A DNA stretch of 64,000 nt, from assembly GCF_001889405.1 (NCBI RefSeq), contig NZ_CP017921.1, forward strand, positions 882,057 through 946,056, given 5' to 3'. The stretch comes from Methanohalophilus halophilus (GTDB taxonomy: Archaea; Halobacteriota; Methanosarcinia; Methanosarcinales; Methanosarcinaceae). Below the pieces are notes generated by a model. That model searched no databases. It was not told the DNA's origin and was given only the letters and a program-made list of their open reading frames with translations. Both the position numbers and the translations under genes were made by a program. Shown piece after piece: positions 17,186-27,091 of the stretch (position 1 is its first letter; each line of letters starts with the position of its first letter).

Positions 17186-18085
17186 TTATCCCAGAAGGGG
17201 CATCCCGGCTATTAAGGCACCGGCCACGTAACCCAGAATTGCCCCGCTATTTAAAAATGGGAGGCCTGCCTGGGGTTTCCCTTTCATGACCAGGATTGTC
17301 AGGGCAAAAAATCCGATAAGGGTGCCTATCATTGCTCCGATGGCAGGAACTCCTATGAAGCCTTCATGATGAAGGAATACATTTGCAGAAACGACTATTA
17401 TTGTTGGCATTATGGCATCGCCCAATCCCATGTAGAAGGCTTCTTTTTCTCCGTCTGTTGAGGGAGTGTCCTCAATAAATGAGTAATTTCTTTTTTTGGG
17501 TATAACAAACAGGATTGGCAGTTTTAGATCCATCACGCCTTCTGCAAGGGCAATCATATGTTTTGTCTTATACACTGAGATTGCATCGTAGGCTGCAAGC
17601 AGTCCCAGCAGCACAATTGCGGGCAAAATGCCAAATGATATCCCAAAAATAGAACTTGCAGCTGCTCCTACAATGATACCCACAAAGTCTATTATGTACC
17701 ATTCAGGATGGACATAAAGCAGGATTGTGAAAACAGTTGCCATTAACAGCCCCCCGATTACCGGTCCGTCTCCCCCCAATCCTGTAAGATGGAAGAGGGG
17801 ATAGAATCCGTAATACATGGTAGAGGCCACAGCAACAAGGATGCTCATCTGGATTACCCATTTTATCTCTTTCTTGATAGCGAAAAGTAAAAACAGGGTG
17901 AATATGAGAATTGCGATTATGTAGTATATGGAATTGGTCGCGGATTGGGGATTATCTACTGCCTGCATGCCCAGGTCGTTCATTGGTTGTGCAAGGGTGA
18001 GTGCAATGATCTGGATGACCAGTATAAAGCCGGCCATTACAATCATCGGGAAGTATTCCTTGATTCCGTTTTCATTCTCGCTCAA
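17186..18085 (-). CDS. Presenilin/signal-peptide-peptidase-like membrane aspartyl protease
   Basis: A 299-residue polytopic protein with about nine hydrophobic spans. The two catalytic aspartates are in AAYDAISVYKTKHM (YD motif) and YMGLGDAIMPTIIV (GLGD motif), as in archaeal presenilin homologues. A third signature, PAL, is replaced here by a less clear GLPFLNSGAILG segment. Such enzymes cut transmembrane helices within the membrane, for example remnant signal peptides. A charged hydrophilic loop of about 30 residues lies between the two aspartates. It stands alone, converging with the Mmp operon. Confidence 0.87.
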   Translation of the reverse strand: MSENENGIKEYFPMIVMAGFILVIQIIALTLAQPMNDLGMQAVDNPQSATNSIYYIIAILIFTLFLLFAIKKEIKWVIQMSILVAVASTMYYGFYPLFHLTGLGGDGPVIGGLLMATVFTILLYVHPEWYIIDFVGIIVGAAASSIFGISFGILPAIVLLGLLAAYDAISVYKTKHMIALAEGVMDLKLPILFVIPKKRNYSFIEDTPSTDGEKEAFYMGLGDAIMPTIIVVSANVFLHHEGFIGVPAIGAMIGTLIGFFALTILVMKGKPQAGLPFLNSGAILGYVAGALIAGMPLLG

Positions 18086-18192
18086 ATTTTCTCATCCTGT
18101 TTGTATGGTACAGAACCTAATGCAACATCCATTAATTAAGTTTATGTAATACTTAAGTAGTAACATGGATTAAGTAAAATAGAGGTCTTACC

Positions 18193-18516
18193 ATGGAAAC
18201 AAGGGACATTGTTTTTTCTATCGTTATGGTTGTATCAGCTTTTGTGTTGACATATGTATGGCTGGGCAGGTTCAAATACAGTCCGGCTAACTCATTGATC
18301 GTTCTTGCTGCCATTGTAATGGTAGGAGCTCTTGCAGCGATGCTCCTTTCCCTGGATATGCGGATGCGTAAGATTGAAGAGCAGCTCGATCTAAGGGAAC
18401 GTTCTCTTCGGATTAATATTCAGAGTGTTGAAGATAACATGGGCAAAAAAATAGATACTGTCACAAATGTGGTGGATGATGCCATGGAAACCTTCAACAG
18501 AAGAAACTATCGTTGA
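18193..18516 (+). CDS. Small membrane protein with coiled-coil tail
   Basis: A 107-residue protein of no family I recognise. Residues 8-24 and 34-56 are hydrophobic and should form two membrane helices. Residues 57-105 are a charged amphipathic helix, MRKIEEQLDLRERSLRINIQ onward, likely a cytoplasmic coiled coil. It could be a scaffold for an oligomer at the membrane. AGAGGT precedes the ATG. It is divergent from the presenilin-like protease, sharing a 107-nt AT-rich promoter region. Confidence 0.75.
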   Translation: METRDIVFSIVMVVSAFVLTYVWLGRFKYSPANSLIVLAAIVMVGALAAMLLSLDMRMRKIEEQLDLRERSLRINIQSVEDNMGKKIDTVTNVVDDAMETFNRRNYR

Positions 18517-18627
18517 GCTTTTCTATTCTTCATTATTTTTAATCATCGACATCTGCCGAAAACAATATTAATGTGATGGTTTGTATGGGCAATTATCAAC
18601 AAGTTTCATAATGGTAGGGTGGGCTCA

Positions 18628-18951
18628 ATGCAAATTAATCTTAAACCAATTGGTGTCATAAAAAAATCCGGCAAAAATTCAGAAATTCTGATATATTCGG
18701 AATTTGAGCAGGTAATCAGGAATATGCTCTCCCGGACAGGTAAGACTGCTGTTGAAGGAAATGATGTGCTGGTAGTCCATAAGGGTGACAAGAAGGATGG
18801 GCATCAGTTACAGGTTTCCAGAACAACTCTCCTTGAAAGGGCAGGTAATATACTGAAGGTAGGGCGGATGAAGGCCGATGATGACTCGGTGCTGGATATA
18901 CGCCTTGATACAGATATCCAACTTCATCAAACCAATTTAAGAGGGCACTGA
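18628..18951 (+). CDS. Minimal TrmO/UPF0066-like protein
   Basis: A 107-residue protein that looks like the two ends of the tRNA methyltransferase TrmO (TsaA, UPF0066) joined without its middle. The N-terminus, INLKPIGVIKKSGKNSEILI plus EFEQVI, resembles the opening strand of TrmO. The C-terminus, LLERAGNILKVGRMKADDDS followed by VLDI, resembles the TrmO end (GN-L-V-GLDA-DGTPVLDIKP). The RPNPIG segment and the aromatic central strands are missing, so methyl transfer is doubtful. ATG at 18628 follows GGTGGG; GTG at 18619 is an alternative. It abuts fen with no gap. Confidence 0.6.
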   Translation: MQINLKPIGVIKKSGKNSEILIYSEFEQVIRNMLSRTGKTAVEGNDVLVVHKGDKKDGHQLQVSRTTLLERAGNILKVGRMKADDDSVLDIRLDTDIQLHQTNLRGH

Positions 18952-19971
18952 ATGGGTGTAGATATCGGGGATATACTGAAAAAAAAACAGGTGGGATTGG
19001 ATGATCTTGCTCACAGGACTGTGGCGATTGACGGATATAATACCCTTTACCAGTTTTTGAGTATCATCAGGCAACGTGACGGCACTCCCCTGAAGGATTC
19101 CAGGGGTAATATCACGTCCCATCTCTCCGGTATCCTGTACAGGATGACCAATCTTTTTGAAGCCGGTATAAAACCTGTTTTTGTTTTTGATGGCAAACCT
19201 CCCGATTTCAAGGCAGATACAATTAGCCAGCGTAAAAAATCCAGGGAAGAGGCTCGTACAAAATGGGATGAAGCAAAAGAAAAAGGCCTTTCAGAAGAAG
19301 CCTACAAATATGCACAGGCCTCTTCAAAGGTAGATGCCCGGATAGTGGAGGATTCCATGCAACTTCTGGATTTCATGGGAATTCCCTGTGTACAGGCTCC
19401 TTCTGAAGGTGAAGCACAGGCAGCCTATATGGTTAACAAAGGTGATGCAGATTATAGTGCTTCTCAGGACTACGATTCCCTGCTTTTCGGTGCTCCAAGG
19501 GTAGTGCGCAATCTTACAATTACGGGTAAACGCAAACTGCCGGGCAAGAATGTTTACATTGATGTAGAACCCGAATCTATTGATCTTATGCAAAATATCA
19601 AGTTGCTGGATATAGACCGTCAGCAACTGATCGGGATTGCCCTGTGTGTGGGTACTGATTATAATAAAGGGCTGGAGAAAGTCGGCCCCAAAACCGCCCT
19701 TAAATTAATAAAACAACATGGCAGTATTCATAAGGTCCTGGAGCACAGGGGTGAAACTATTGACGAGCTTGATGCAAAGATCGATTTTTTCCTGAATCCA
19801 CCTGTAACGGATGCTTATGAACTGAAATGGAAATCTCCACAAAAGGAAAAGATAGTGAATTTCCTTTGCAAACAGCATGATTTCTCTGAGGAGCGAGTTC
19901 TCAAAGCTGTAGATCGGCTTGAAAAAGCCGGCAAGCAGCGAAGCCAGCAAACCCTGGATCAATGGTTTTGA
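18952..19971 (+). CDS. fen: Flap endonuclease 1
   Basis: A 339-residue structure-specific nuclease for Okazaki flap removal and base-excision repair. Acidic metal ligands lie in [48 protein letters not shown] and CVGTDYNKG, and a helix-hairpin-helix follows ([14 protein letters not shown]). The C-terminus QQTLDQWF is a classic PCNA-binding PIP box. The ATG directly follows the stop of the TrmO-like gene. Its last 13 nt overlap the 3' end of gpmI on the other strand. Confidence 0.97.
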   Translation: MGVDIGDILKKKQVGLDDLAHRTVAIDGYNTLYQFLSIIRQRDGTPLKDSRGNITSHLSGILYRMTNLFEAGIKPVFVFDGKPPDFKADTISQRKKSREEARTKWDEAKEKGLSEEAYKYAQASSKVDARIVEDSMQLLDFMGIPCVQAPSEGEAQAAYMVNKGDADYSASQDYDSLLFGAPRVVRNLTITGKRKLPGKNVYIDVEPESIDLMQNIKLLDIDRQQLIGIALCVGTDYNKGLEKVGPKTALKLIKQHGSIHKVLEHRGETIDELDAKIDFFLNPPVTDAYELKWKSPQKEKIVNFLCKQHDFSEERVLKAVDRLEKAGKQRSQQTLDQWF

Positions 19972-21515
19972 ACAATCAGGGACTTTCCTGTCATTTCTTC
20001 GGGTTGTTTTATTGAAAGCATTTGCAGGACAGTCGGTGCAATATCAGCAAGGATGCCATTTCTAATTTTGATATTTTGCCTTTCTGAGATACATATGCAT
20101 TTAACCGGATTGCTTGTGTGGGCGGTATGGGGCTGGTCTCCCTGGACTTCTTCCATTTGTTCCGCATTTCCGTGGTCGGCTATTATCAATGCTTCACCGC
20201 CTTTTTGTTGTATCTTTGCGATTACTTTTCCCACACATTCATCCACAGCCTCTACGGCTTTGATAGTCGGCTCAAAGAAACCGGTATGTCCCACCATATC
20301 CATGTTGGCGAAATTGAGTATGATCACATCATAATTTGCGGATTCAATCCTGCTGGTGAGTTCTTCAGCCACTTCATAGGCACTCATATCGGGCTTGAGG
20401 TCATAGGTTGCAACTTTGGGTGAGGGAATGAGGCATCTTTCTTCTCCTTTGAATTTCTTTTCCGCCCCGCCGTTGAAGAAAAAGGTGACATGAGCATACT
20501 TTTCAGTTTCGGCGATACGCAACTGGGACATATTTTCCCTGCTCAAAACTTCTCCAAGTGTATTTTTTATCTCTTTGGGTGGATAGGCAACAGGTACGTC
20601 CAGTTTTTCATCATACTGTGTCATGCAGACATAATGTACCTGTGGATGCTTTGTCCTCTCAAAACCTTCAAACCCATCTTCCACAAATGCATAGGTAAGC
20701 TGCCTTGCCCTGTCCGGCCGGAAATTGAACATGATCACAGAATCATTATCTTCAATTGTGGCTACAGGTTTGCCTTTCTCCTGGATAACAGTGGGTTTGA
20801 CAAATTCGTCATTTTCTCCTCTGTCGTAGGCAAGTTGTACCGCTTCCACAGGATCTTCAGCAGTTATTCCTTCTCCCAGTGTCAGGGCGTCATAGGCAAG
20901 CCGGGTACGTTCCCACCGTTTGTCACGATCCATTGCATAGTATCTGCCGGATACACTGGCAGTCTTTGAGATACCGTTTTCCCTGCAGAATAATTCATGC
21001 TCTTTCATGTCCTCAAGGGCGGCCCTGGGGGCTACATCCCTGCCGTCAAGGAAAGTATGGATGAATACTTCACTTAAGGCTTCCTTTTTAGCCATCTCTA
21101 TCAGGGCACGCATGTGTTCTATGTGACTGTGGACTCCTCCGCGGGAAAACAGGCCCATGATATGCAGTTTTGAATTTTTTTCCTTCACATTCCTGATAGC
21201 ATCAAGCAGAACCTGGTTTTCATAGATTTCCCCATCTTTGATTGCTAGGTTAATACGGGTTAGATCCTGATAGACAATTCTGCCTGCACCGATGTTTAAA
21301 TGGCCTACTTCGGAGTTTCCCATCTGCCCGTGTGGGAGGCCCACAGATTCTCCGGCAGCCTGCAAAAGGGAAGTTGGATTCTCTTTTTCGAGCCTGTCAA
21401 GACTTGGGGTATTTGCTTGTACTACAGCATTTCCTTTTCTGGTGGGGGAGTATCCCCATCCGTCCAGTATCATTAACAAGAGAGGTTTTCGGGCCAGTGT
21501 CATGTTTTCACTCAC
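19959..21515 (-). CDS. gpmI: 2,3-bisphosphoglycerate-independent phosphoglycerate mutase
   Basis: A 518-residue enzyme of the alkaline-phosphatase superfamily that interconverts 3- and 2-phosphoglycerate in glycolysis and gluconeogenesis. Metal and catalytic motifs are [10 protein letters not shown] at residue 13, [14 protein letters not shown] holding the phospho-serine near 66, [22 protein letters not shown], and ADHGNAEQ near 446. This is the long, bacterial-type iPGM rather than the short archaeal ApgM. The gene is monocistronic with a 217-nt divergent gap upstream toward the receiver gene. Confidence 0.96.
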   Translation of the reverse strand: MSENMTLARKPLLLMILDGWGYSPTRKGNAVVQANTPSLDRLEKENPTSLLQAAGESVGLPHGQMGNSEVGHLNIGAGRIVYQDLTRINLAIKDGEIYENQVLLDAIRNVKEKNSKLHIMGLFSRGGVHSHIEHMRALIEMAKKEALSEVFIHTFLDGRDVAPRAALEDMKEHELFCRENGISKTASVSGRYYAMDRDKRWERTRLAYDALTLGEGITAEDPVEAVQLAYDRGENDEFVKPTVIQEKGKPVATIEDNDSVIMFNFRPDRARQLTYAFVEDGFEGFERTKHPQVHYVCMTQYDEKLDVPVAYPPKEIKNTLGEVLSRENMSQLRIAETEKYAHVTFFFNGGAEKKFKGEERCLIPSPKVATYDLKPDMSAYEVAEELTSRIESANYDVIILNFANMDMVGHTGFFEPTIKAVEAVDECVGKVIAKIQQKGGEALIIADHGNAEQMEEVQGDQPHTAHTSNPVKCICISERQNIKIRNGILADIAPTVLQMLSIKQPEEMTGKSLIVQNH

Positions 21516-21732
21516 GCTTTTATGCTATATAAGGAATCAGGAATGTATTATTTATTTGCAATATGTTAACCATCAAGCTTTATATGAATGACAGCAATAA
21601 ATTTATATTAAGTGGCACTTGATGAATAATAGTTCAATAATTCCCTCATAACAACACCTGTACATTTTATATGTAAGTGTTAACGGAAAGGATTCATTAT
21701 ATGTTCATGTTGAAATTTATGAAGGTCCTTTG

Positions 21733-22122
21733 ATGAAAAATGCACAAATAATGATAGTCGAAGACGAAAATATAGTTGCTATGGGGATTAAAAGCAAACT
21801 TGAATCTTTAGGCTATTCCATTCCCTGTACGGCATCTTCCGCAGAGGATGCTATACGCAAAGCCGATCTTTTTTATCCGGATTTGGTTTTGATGGATATC
21901 TTGCTGAAAGGAGAAGGTGACGGTATAGAGGCGGGAAATTATATAAGGAAAAATTTTAACATTCCTGTAATATATCTGACCGCTTATACTGATGAAGAAA
22001 CCCTTGAAAGGGCGAAATTAACACACCCGGCCGGCTATATATCCAAACCTTTCAAAGTAGAGGATATCCATACAAATATTGAGATTGCTCTGCACAAAAA
22101 TGACGTATCTGATGATTCCTGA
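21733..22122 (+). CDS. Stand-alone response regulator receiver protein
   Basis: A 129-residue CheY-like receiver domain with no output domain. The acidic pocket is IVEDENIV, the phospho-acceptor is the Asp in LVLMDILL near residue 56, the conserved Thr is in YLTAYTD, and the Lys is in [14 protein letters not shown] at 21733 follows GAAGGT at 21721-21726. The nearest neighbours are not kinases, so the cognate histidine kinase lies elsewhere. It probably signals by protein contact. Confidence 0.92.
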   Translation: MKNAQIMIVEDENIVAMGIKSKLESLGYSIPCTASSAEDAIRKADLFYPDLVLMDILLKGEGDGIEAGNYIRKNFNIPVIYLTAYTDEETLERAKLTHPAGYISKPFKVEDIHTNIEIALHKNDVSDDS

Positions 22123-22143
22123 TATCATGGAGTATTTTTATAC

Positions 22144-22785
22144 ATGGCCAGGGCTTTGATTTTTGATATGGATGGCATTCTCATTGACTCAATGCCCCAT
22201 CATGTAAAAACAATTAATCGGGTATTCGGTGCTGTGGGAATACATCTCGATGAACAAACCATCTATGATATGGAAGGTTCCAGAACAGTTGACATTGTAA
22301 CTCACATATTAAAACGTAAAAATATCGATCCTGGATCTCTGGACATTGAAGGACTCCTTGCACAATATCAGGAGGAATTCAAACGGACAGCCAGTTTCAG
22401 GCCCTTTGAACAAATACGTGCGATTTTACCGGAGCTAAAGGAGCATTTTCTGATATCCATGGTTTCGGGTGCCGACAGAACAATTGTGAACCATATAGTG
22501 GATGATTTTTTCCCGGGCATCTTCGATGCGGTTATCAGCGGGGAGGATGTCATCAAGGGCAAACCCGAACCGGAGCCATTCTTAAAAGCTTCCCGTATGC
22601 TTGAAGTGAATCCCCGGGAGTGTATTGTGGTAGAAAATGCTACAAAAGGGGTAGAAGCGGCCAAAAGGGCAGGGATGTATTGTGTGGCTGTCCCTACTTA
22701 TGTTTCCCCGGATAAGCTGGAAGGCGCGGATAGGATATTTGAAGATCATGGGAAACTGGCACAGTACCTTTTATCTTTGAAATAA
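22144..22785 (+). CDS. HAD hydrolase, beta-phosphoglucomutase/phosphatase type
   Basis: A 213-residue HAD phosphatase with a helical cap (subfamily IA). Motif I is IFDMDGILIDSMPHH, motif II is MVSGAD, motif III is GKPEPEPFLKA, and motif IV is IVVENATKGVEAAKRAG. The layout fits beta-phosphoglucomutase or a sugar phosphate phosphatase; sequence alone does not settle which. It follows the receiver gene by about 20 nt and may be co-transcribed. It ends 2 nt from the convergent thioesterase. Confidence 0.88.
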   Translation: MARALIFDMDGILIDSMPHHVKTINRVFGAVGIHLDEQTIYDMEGSRTVDIVTHILKRKNIDPGSLDIEGLLAQYQEEFKRTASFRPFEQIRAILPELKEHFLISMVSGADRTIVNHIVDDFFPGIFDAVISGEDVIKGKPEPEPFLKASRMLEVNPRECIVVENATKGVEAAKRAGMYCVAVPTYVSPDKLEGADRIFEDHGKLAQYLLSLK

Positions 22786-22787
22786 GT

Positions 22788-23192
22788 TCAGGTAATATCT
22801 TCAATTCTTATCCTTTTCCGATATGCAAGTCCTTCGAAGCGGGCAACAGTGTCTGCTTCATTATCCGTGACAGTTACCGTATAGGTTGCAATTTTGGGAT
22901 TCAGTGAGGTTTCAAAGGCTTCAGCTGTCAGTGTCCCCTCGGTTGCAGCCTTTGGGTAGCTTATGTTGGCATTGATGGCTACAGCTACATTGCCGTGGGA
23001 GTTGGCAGCAGCTGCAAATGTAAAGTCTGCGAGGGTGAATATGGCCCCTCCCTGTACTGTGCCAACCCCGTTTTTATGCTTGTCCTCAATTCTCATGGAA
23101 GCTTTTGCATAGCCTTTTGAAACTTCCATCAGCTCTATACCTATATATCTGGCAAACAGGTCCTTTTTCAGCAATTCTTCCGCTTCTTTCAT
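22788..23192 (-). CDS. PaaI-type hotdog thioesterase
   Basis: A 134-residue hotdog-fold protein. The catalytic loop and helix read GVGTVQGGAIFTLADFTFAA near residue 42, typical of PaaI/YbgC acyl-CoA thioesterases. The C-terminal strand TYTVTVTDNEADTVARFEGL completes the sheet. The acyl-CoA substrate is not evident; in archaea such genes may clear stalled acyl-CoA. The gene precedes no partner and is 38 nt downstream of the MFS gene's start region on the same strand. Confidence 0.88.
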   Translation of the reverse strand: MKEAEELLKKDLFARYIGIELMEVSKGYAKASMRIEDKHKNGVGTVQGGAIFTLADFTFAAAANSHGNVAVAINANISYPKAATEGTLTAEAFETSLNPKIATYTVTVTDNEADTVARFEGLAYRKRIRIEDIT

Positions 23193-23230
23193 ACAGCAAC
23201 ATATTTCTGGTTAGATAAAAAGGTTGTTTA

Positions 23231-24481
23231 TCAGTACTTCTCATGATTTAAATCTTCAAGTTTCAATAACCTGAATGAAAGGATGAATACAATGTAAATT
23301 ATCAAAGCTGTGACAACAAATGCCTTTGCCTGAAATATTTCATAAATAATTCCTCCCACAATAAGTCCTATTATTGCTGCCATGCTGGAAAAACTGCTGG
23401 CAAATCCCTGTACAGAACCCTGATTCTGTGCTCCTGCAAGCTTTGAAATTATAGAGAGGATGGAAGGCCACATTATGCCGTTTCCAAAAGCAAAGAAAAC
23501 GGCTGCTATGTAGGTTAATACGAAATCACCTGATGTAAGTAACAAGAAATTGGTTCCAAGCAACATACTCCCGGCAATCACGAGCTGGCTGTCCCGGAAT
23601 CGTTCTGAGGCGCGGGTCAGTACAGGGCCCTGTACAATCACCATTATGATGCTCAAAAATGAGAAATATATTCCCATATCGCTGACCGACCATTTGAGTA
23701 CTTTTATGGCATGGATGGGGAATGATGTATAGAATATGTTAAAACCCAGGAATATGAAGAAATACAGGATTAAAATAAAGGGTATGTTTTGAATTTGCAT
23801 TACATGTTTTAACTTTATTTTATTTTGCTGCCGGGATATACAATGGGTTGTTGCAGGGATAAAAAGGCCAATTATTATTGTGCCTGCAATGGATATAACT
23901 ATGGTTGCAATTACAGGTATCATTTCCCCGTAGGTGGTCATGCTTAAAACACCTGCCAGTGCAGGTCCGATTATGAAACCGAGATTTGAAGCAATGGACA
24001 TTTTCCCGAAATTTTTGTTCCTGTCTTTTTCCCGGGTTATATCGGCAAGATATGCATTTGCAACAGCTACATTGCCTCCAGTGATGCCGTCAAGCGATCT
24101 GGCAATGAACAGGATTATCAGGGGAAGTGTCAGGATGAAACTGCCTGTTATTGCTGAATTCACCCTGATTAGTTCATCCAGGGGCAGGAAAAAAGCGCAC
24201 AGGAATATTATCCAGGAGAGGAGGGTTCCGATCTGGCTTACCAGAAGGATCTTTTTCCTGCCATGTATATCGGACCAGCGTCCCAGGATGGGCCCCCCCA
24301 CCAATTGAAAGGCAGGATACATGGAATTGATTAGGCCATAGATGATGGCATTCCCCCCAAATCTTTCCACAAGGAAAACAAGGAACGGGATGACTATGGC
24401 AAAACTCAGGGAACCTATGAAATTAACCGTTATTATAGGAAGCAGGGAATGCTTTGGATCGTTGCATCCGGTATTTTTCAT
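23231..24481 (-). CDS. Major facilitator superfamily transporter
   Basis: A 416-residue polytopic protein with 12 predicted membrane segments. MFS motif A is GRWSDIHGRKKILLVSQ near residue 66, and a weaker repeat, LTRASERFRDSQLVIAG, occurs in the second half. The mid-domain segment SLDGITGGNVAVANAYLADI resembles multidrug and tetracycline-type exporters. Substrate is unknown. Direction is probably export, which is inferred from these motifs. Confidence 0.88.
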   Translation of the reverse strand: MKNTGCNDPKHSLLPIITVNFIGSLSFAIVIPFLVFLVERFGGNAIIYGLINSMYPAFQLVGGPILGRWSDIHGRKKILLVSQIGTLLSWIIFLCAFFLPLDELIRVNSAITGSFILTLPLIILFIARSLDGITGGNVAVANAYLADITREKDRNKNFGKMSIASNLGFIIGPALAGVLSMTTYGEMIPVIATIVISIAGTIIIGLFIPATTHCISRQQNKIKLKHVMQIQNIPFILILYFFIFLGFNIFYTSFPIHAIKVLKWSVSDMGIYFSFLSIIMVIVQGPVLTRASERFRDSQLVIAGSMLLGTNFLLLTSGDFVLTYIAAVFFAFGNGIMWPSILSIISKLAGAQNQGSVQGFASSFSSMAAIIGLIVGGIIYEIFQAKAFVVTALIIYIVFILSFRLLKLEDLNHEKY

Positions 24482-24672
24482 CCATTAGGTATTAGAGGTC
24501 TTATCTAATAACTTTTGATGAATTCGGGATACTTCCCTCAAGGTTTCAAGTGAGTTATGGTTATGACTGAATCCGGATCGTAGTAGTTTCCGTTTTGGTG
24601 TTGTCTGGAATTATGGATTGTCATATAAGGGTTCCAGTACTCTGCAGGTATACAGTAAAATAAAAATTAATG

Positions 24673-24747
24673 CGGACCCGGTGGGATTTGAACCCACGAC
24701 CACCGGGTTAGAAGCCCGGTGCTATATCCTGGCTAAGCCACGGGCCC
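24673..24747 (-). tRNA. tRNA-Arg (anticodon TCT)
   Basis: A 75-nt cloverleaf can be drawn on the minus strand. The acceptor arm is GGGCCCG with CGGGTCC (one G-U pair). The anticodon stem is CCGGG/CCCGG around the loop CTTCTAA, giving TCT, and the T arm is GTGGG TTCAAAT CCCAC. CCA is not encoded. Downstream on the minus strand is a T-rich stretch (24656-24670) for termination, and a TATA-like CTTTTATGC lies about 35 nt upstream. The rest of the 24482-24889 gap holds no gene I can support; a TATA element CATATATATTATG at about 24828 serves ilvE. Confidence 0.95.
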
Positions 24748-24889
24748 AGGATAGTGAAGCGACATGAAATAGGATTTGGTGCATAAAAGCCTTTTGTCAA
24801 CTGTCGGGTATGAATTTGCAAATATTCATATATATTATGATAACATTTGTCCACCTTAATACTGATAAGTCATATTAAGAGGGCTGAAA

Positions 24890-25768
24890 ATGAGTGAAGT
24901 TCTGGTTTATTACAACGGTGATTATGTCCCCAAATCCGAAGCAAGCACTTCTGTCTATGACCATGGTTTCCTCTATGGTGACGGTGTCTTTGAAGGGATC
25001 AGGGCATACAACGGCAGGGTATTCAAATTAAAAGAGCATGTGGATCGTTTATTTGATTCTGCAAAGGCCATTGCAATGGAAATACCCATCAGCAGGGAAG
25101 AGATGATTCAGGCAATCCTGGAAACCCTGCGAAAAAATGATCTCAGTGATGCATACATAAGACCCATCGTATCCCGTGGTGTAGGGGACCTCGGTCTTGA
25201 CCCCCGCAAATGCAAAACTCCCAATATATTCATCATTACCCAGGAATGGGGGGCAATGTACGGGGATCTCTATGAGGTTGGTTTGAAAGCAGTCATGGTT
25301 GCAACCCGGCGCAACGCTCCCGATGCCCTCTCTCCAAATATCAAATCCCTGAACTACCTGAATAATATCCTGGCCAAGATTGAAGCCAATGCCAAGGGGG
25401 GCGACGAAGCGATATTCCTGGACGGCAACGGCTACATCTGCGAAGGTTCCGGGGATAATATCTTCATCATAAAGAATGGCAAAGTGTATACTCCTCCAAC
25501 GATTTCCAATCTGAAGGGTATTACCCGTGCAACAGCGATTGAGTTACTTGTTGAAAGAGGTTATGAGGTATTTGAGGAAAACGTAGGCCTTTTTGACTTA
25601 TTCACAGCAGATGAGGTTTTTGTAACCGGTACGGCTGCTGAAGCCGCCCCCATTACAAAGGTTGACGGAAGGCTTATCGGAGATGGAAAACCCGGGCCTA
25701 TTACCGGGGAAATGGTAAAGGCTTTCGAGGAGATCACAGGTACTACCGGTACTCCGATATATGAATAA
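24890..25768 (+). CDS. ilvE: Branched-chain amino acid aminotransferase
   Basis: A 292-residue fold IV aminotransferase for the last step of valine, leucine and isoleucine synthesis. Conserved features are [20 protein letters not shown] near residue 25, the PLP lysine in [17 protein letters not shown] near 150, [13 protein letters not shown] near 192, and [14 protein letters not shown]-like element lies about 55 nt upstream. It is followed after 24 nt by moeA, perhaps in one transcript without functional link. Confidence 0.95.
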   Translation: MSEVLVYYNGDYVPKSEASTSVYDHGFLYGDGVFEGIRAYNGRVFKLKEHVDRLFDSAKAIAMEIPISREEMIQAILETLRKNDLSDAYIRPIVSRGVGDLGLDPRKCKTPNIFIITQEWGAMYGDLYEVGLKAVMVATRRNAPDALSPNIKSLNYLNNILAKIEANAKGGDEAIFLDGNGYICEGSGDNIFIIKNGKVYTPPTISNLKGITRATAIELLVERGYEVFEENVGLFDLFTADEVFVTGTAAEAAPITKVDGRLIGDGKPGPITGEMVKAFEEITGTTGTPIYE

Positions 25769-25792
25769 GTATTGAAGGTTGCATAAACTAAG

Positions 25793-26989
25793 ATGCGCAA
25801 AATACTCAATCATCTAACATCACTGGATGAGGCCAGGCAAATTCTGGCCTCTCTGCCCGTCAATTGCGGAGTGGAACATGTTTCACTTGTACATGCCGAT
25901 GGTCGCATACTTGCAGAAAAAATAGTATCTGACATCAATGTTCCATCCTTTGCCAAGGCACTCAAGGATGGTTATGCTATCCGTGCCAAAGATGTACCTA
26001 CGCAAGGCACATGTTTGTTACTGAAAGCCTATGTACCTGCGGGAAGAGGGGATATCCTGTCCCTTGGAAAAGGTGAAGCTGTGGAAATTTCCACCGGGGC
26101 CCCGATTCCACAGGAAAGTGATTCTGTTGTTATGGTGGAAGATACCACTCTTGCAGACGGGAAAGTGTGTATCCATAGTGATGTAAGGCAAGGCCAGCAC
26201 ATCCTTGCCGCAGGCACTGATATTTCCAGAGATGAAACTGTTCTTGAAGCAGGGCAAATGTTGTCTCCTGCAAAGATTGGTATCCTTGCAGCGCTGGGCA
26301 TCAATAATACAATTGTGAAAAAACTGAAAGTGGGCATTATCTCTACCGGTAATGAATTGACCGAGCCTGGCAATCCTCTAGGTCGGGGCAGGATCTATGA
26401 TGCCAATTCCTATACACTGTCAACCGCTATCAGACGTTTGTCGGCAACTCCTGTAGCCTATGGTATAGTTGGGGATGAACCTGAAAAAGCCCGTTCTCTC
26501 CTTTTAAAGGCAGTTTCTGAATGTGATATCGTATTGACAACCGGCAGCACATCGGCAGGTTCGGATGATTTCATGTACAGGTTAATGGAAGAAGAAGGAC
26601 AAATCCGGATGCATGGCTTAAAGTTCAAACCCGGCAAACCGGTAATTATTGGATCAGTCAGGAATATTCCCGTGATTGGATTGCCCGGTAATCCTACAGC
26701 ATCCCTGATGGTATTCAATGAGATTGTGTCTTCCCTTGTAAGAAAAGGACTGGGGATTACCGCCCCTGCAAGGCAAAGGATTAAAGCAACCCTTATGGAT
26801 GATGTGTATTCAGATAACAGGCTGGAATATCATTGTGTGGAAGTAATTGATGACTGTGCCTATTCGGTGGATAAAACCTCTGCTTCAATTACAACACTGG
26901 CAAAGGCCGATGGTTACATTGTAATCGAACCGCAAATCAGTTTTGTGAAAGCCGGGAACGAGGTTGAAGTCACTTTCTTTGAAAATTGA
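25793..26989 (+). CDS. moeA: Molybdopterin molybdenumtransferase
   Basis: A 398-residue MoeA that inserts molybdate (or tungstate) into adenylylated molybdopterin. The substrate region KALKDGYAIRAKDV and STGAPIPQESDSVVMVEDT lie in the first 130 residues, and the MoaB-like catalytic domain has GNELTEPG, TTGSTSAGSDDFM and GLPGNPTASLMVFNE. The C-terminal beta domain is complete. It sits directly before modABC, so metal uptake and insertion are adjacent. Formylmethanofuran dehydrogenase is the likely main client in a methanogen. Confidence 0.95.
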   Translation: MRKILNHLTSLDEARQILASLPVNCGVEHVSLVHADGRILAEKIVSDINVPSFAKALKDGYAIRAKDVPTQGTCLLLKAYVPAGRGDILSLGKGEAVEISTGAPIPQESDSVVMVEDTTLADGKVCIHSDVRQGQHILAAGTDISRDETVLEAGQMLSPAKIGILAALGINNTIVKKLKVGIISTGNELTEPGNPLGRGRIYDANSYTLSTAIRRLSATPVAYGIVGDEPEKARSLLLKAVSECDIVLTTGSTSAGSDDFMYRLMEEEGQIRMHGLKFKPGKPVIIGSVRNIPVIGLPGNPTASLMVFNEIVSSLVRKGLGITAPARQRIKATLMDDVYSDNRLEYHCVEVIDDCAYSVDKTSASITTLAKADGYIVIEPQISFVKAGNEVEVTFFEN

Positions 26990-27027
26990 TCCTGGCTTCA
27001 TTGGCCTTTTTTAGAAACTTATTTATG

Positions 27028-27068
27028 TGCATATGTATCAATGCACCGTTATGCTCATCCATACATAT
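27028..27068. promoter_or_regulatory. Inverted repeats before modA, candidate metal-responsive operator
   Basis: GTGCAT at 27028-27033 pairs with ATGCAC at 27041-27046, and ATATGTAT at 27031-27038 pairs exactly with ATACATAT at 27061-27068. Both repeats lie in the 102-nt gap before modA, close to the TATA-like ACTTATTTATG. A ModE-type or other regulator binding here is plausible. The repeats are seen; regulator identity is inferred. Confidence 0.4.
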
Positions 27069-27091
27069 CGCTTGGAGTATAAGGTGATTGA

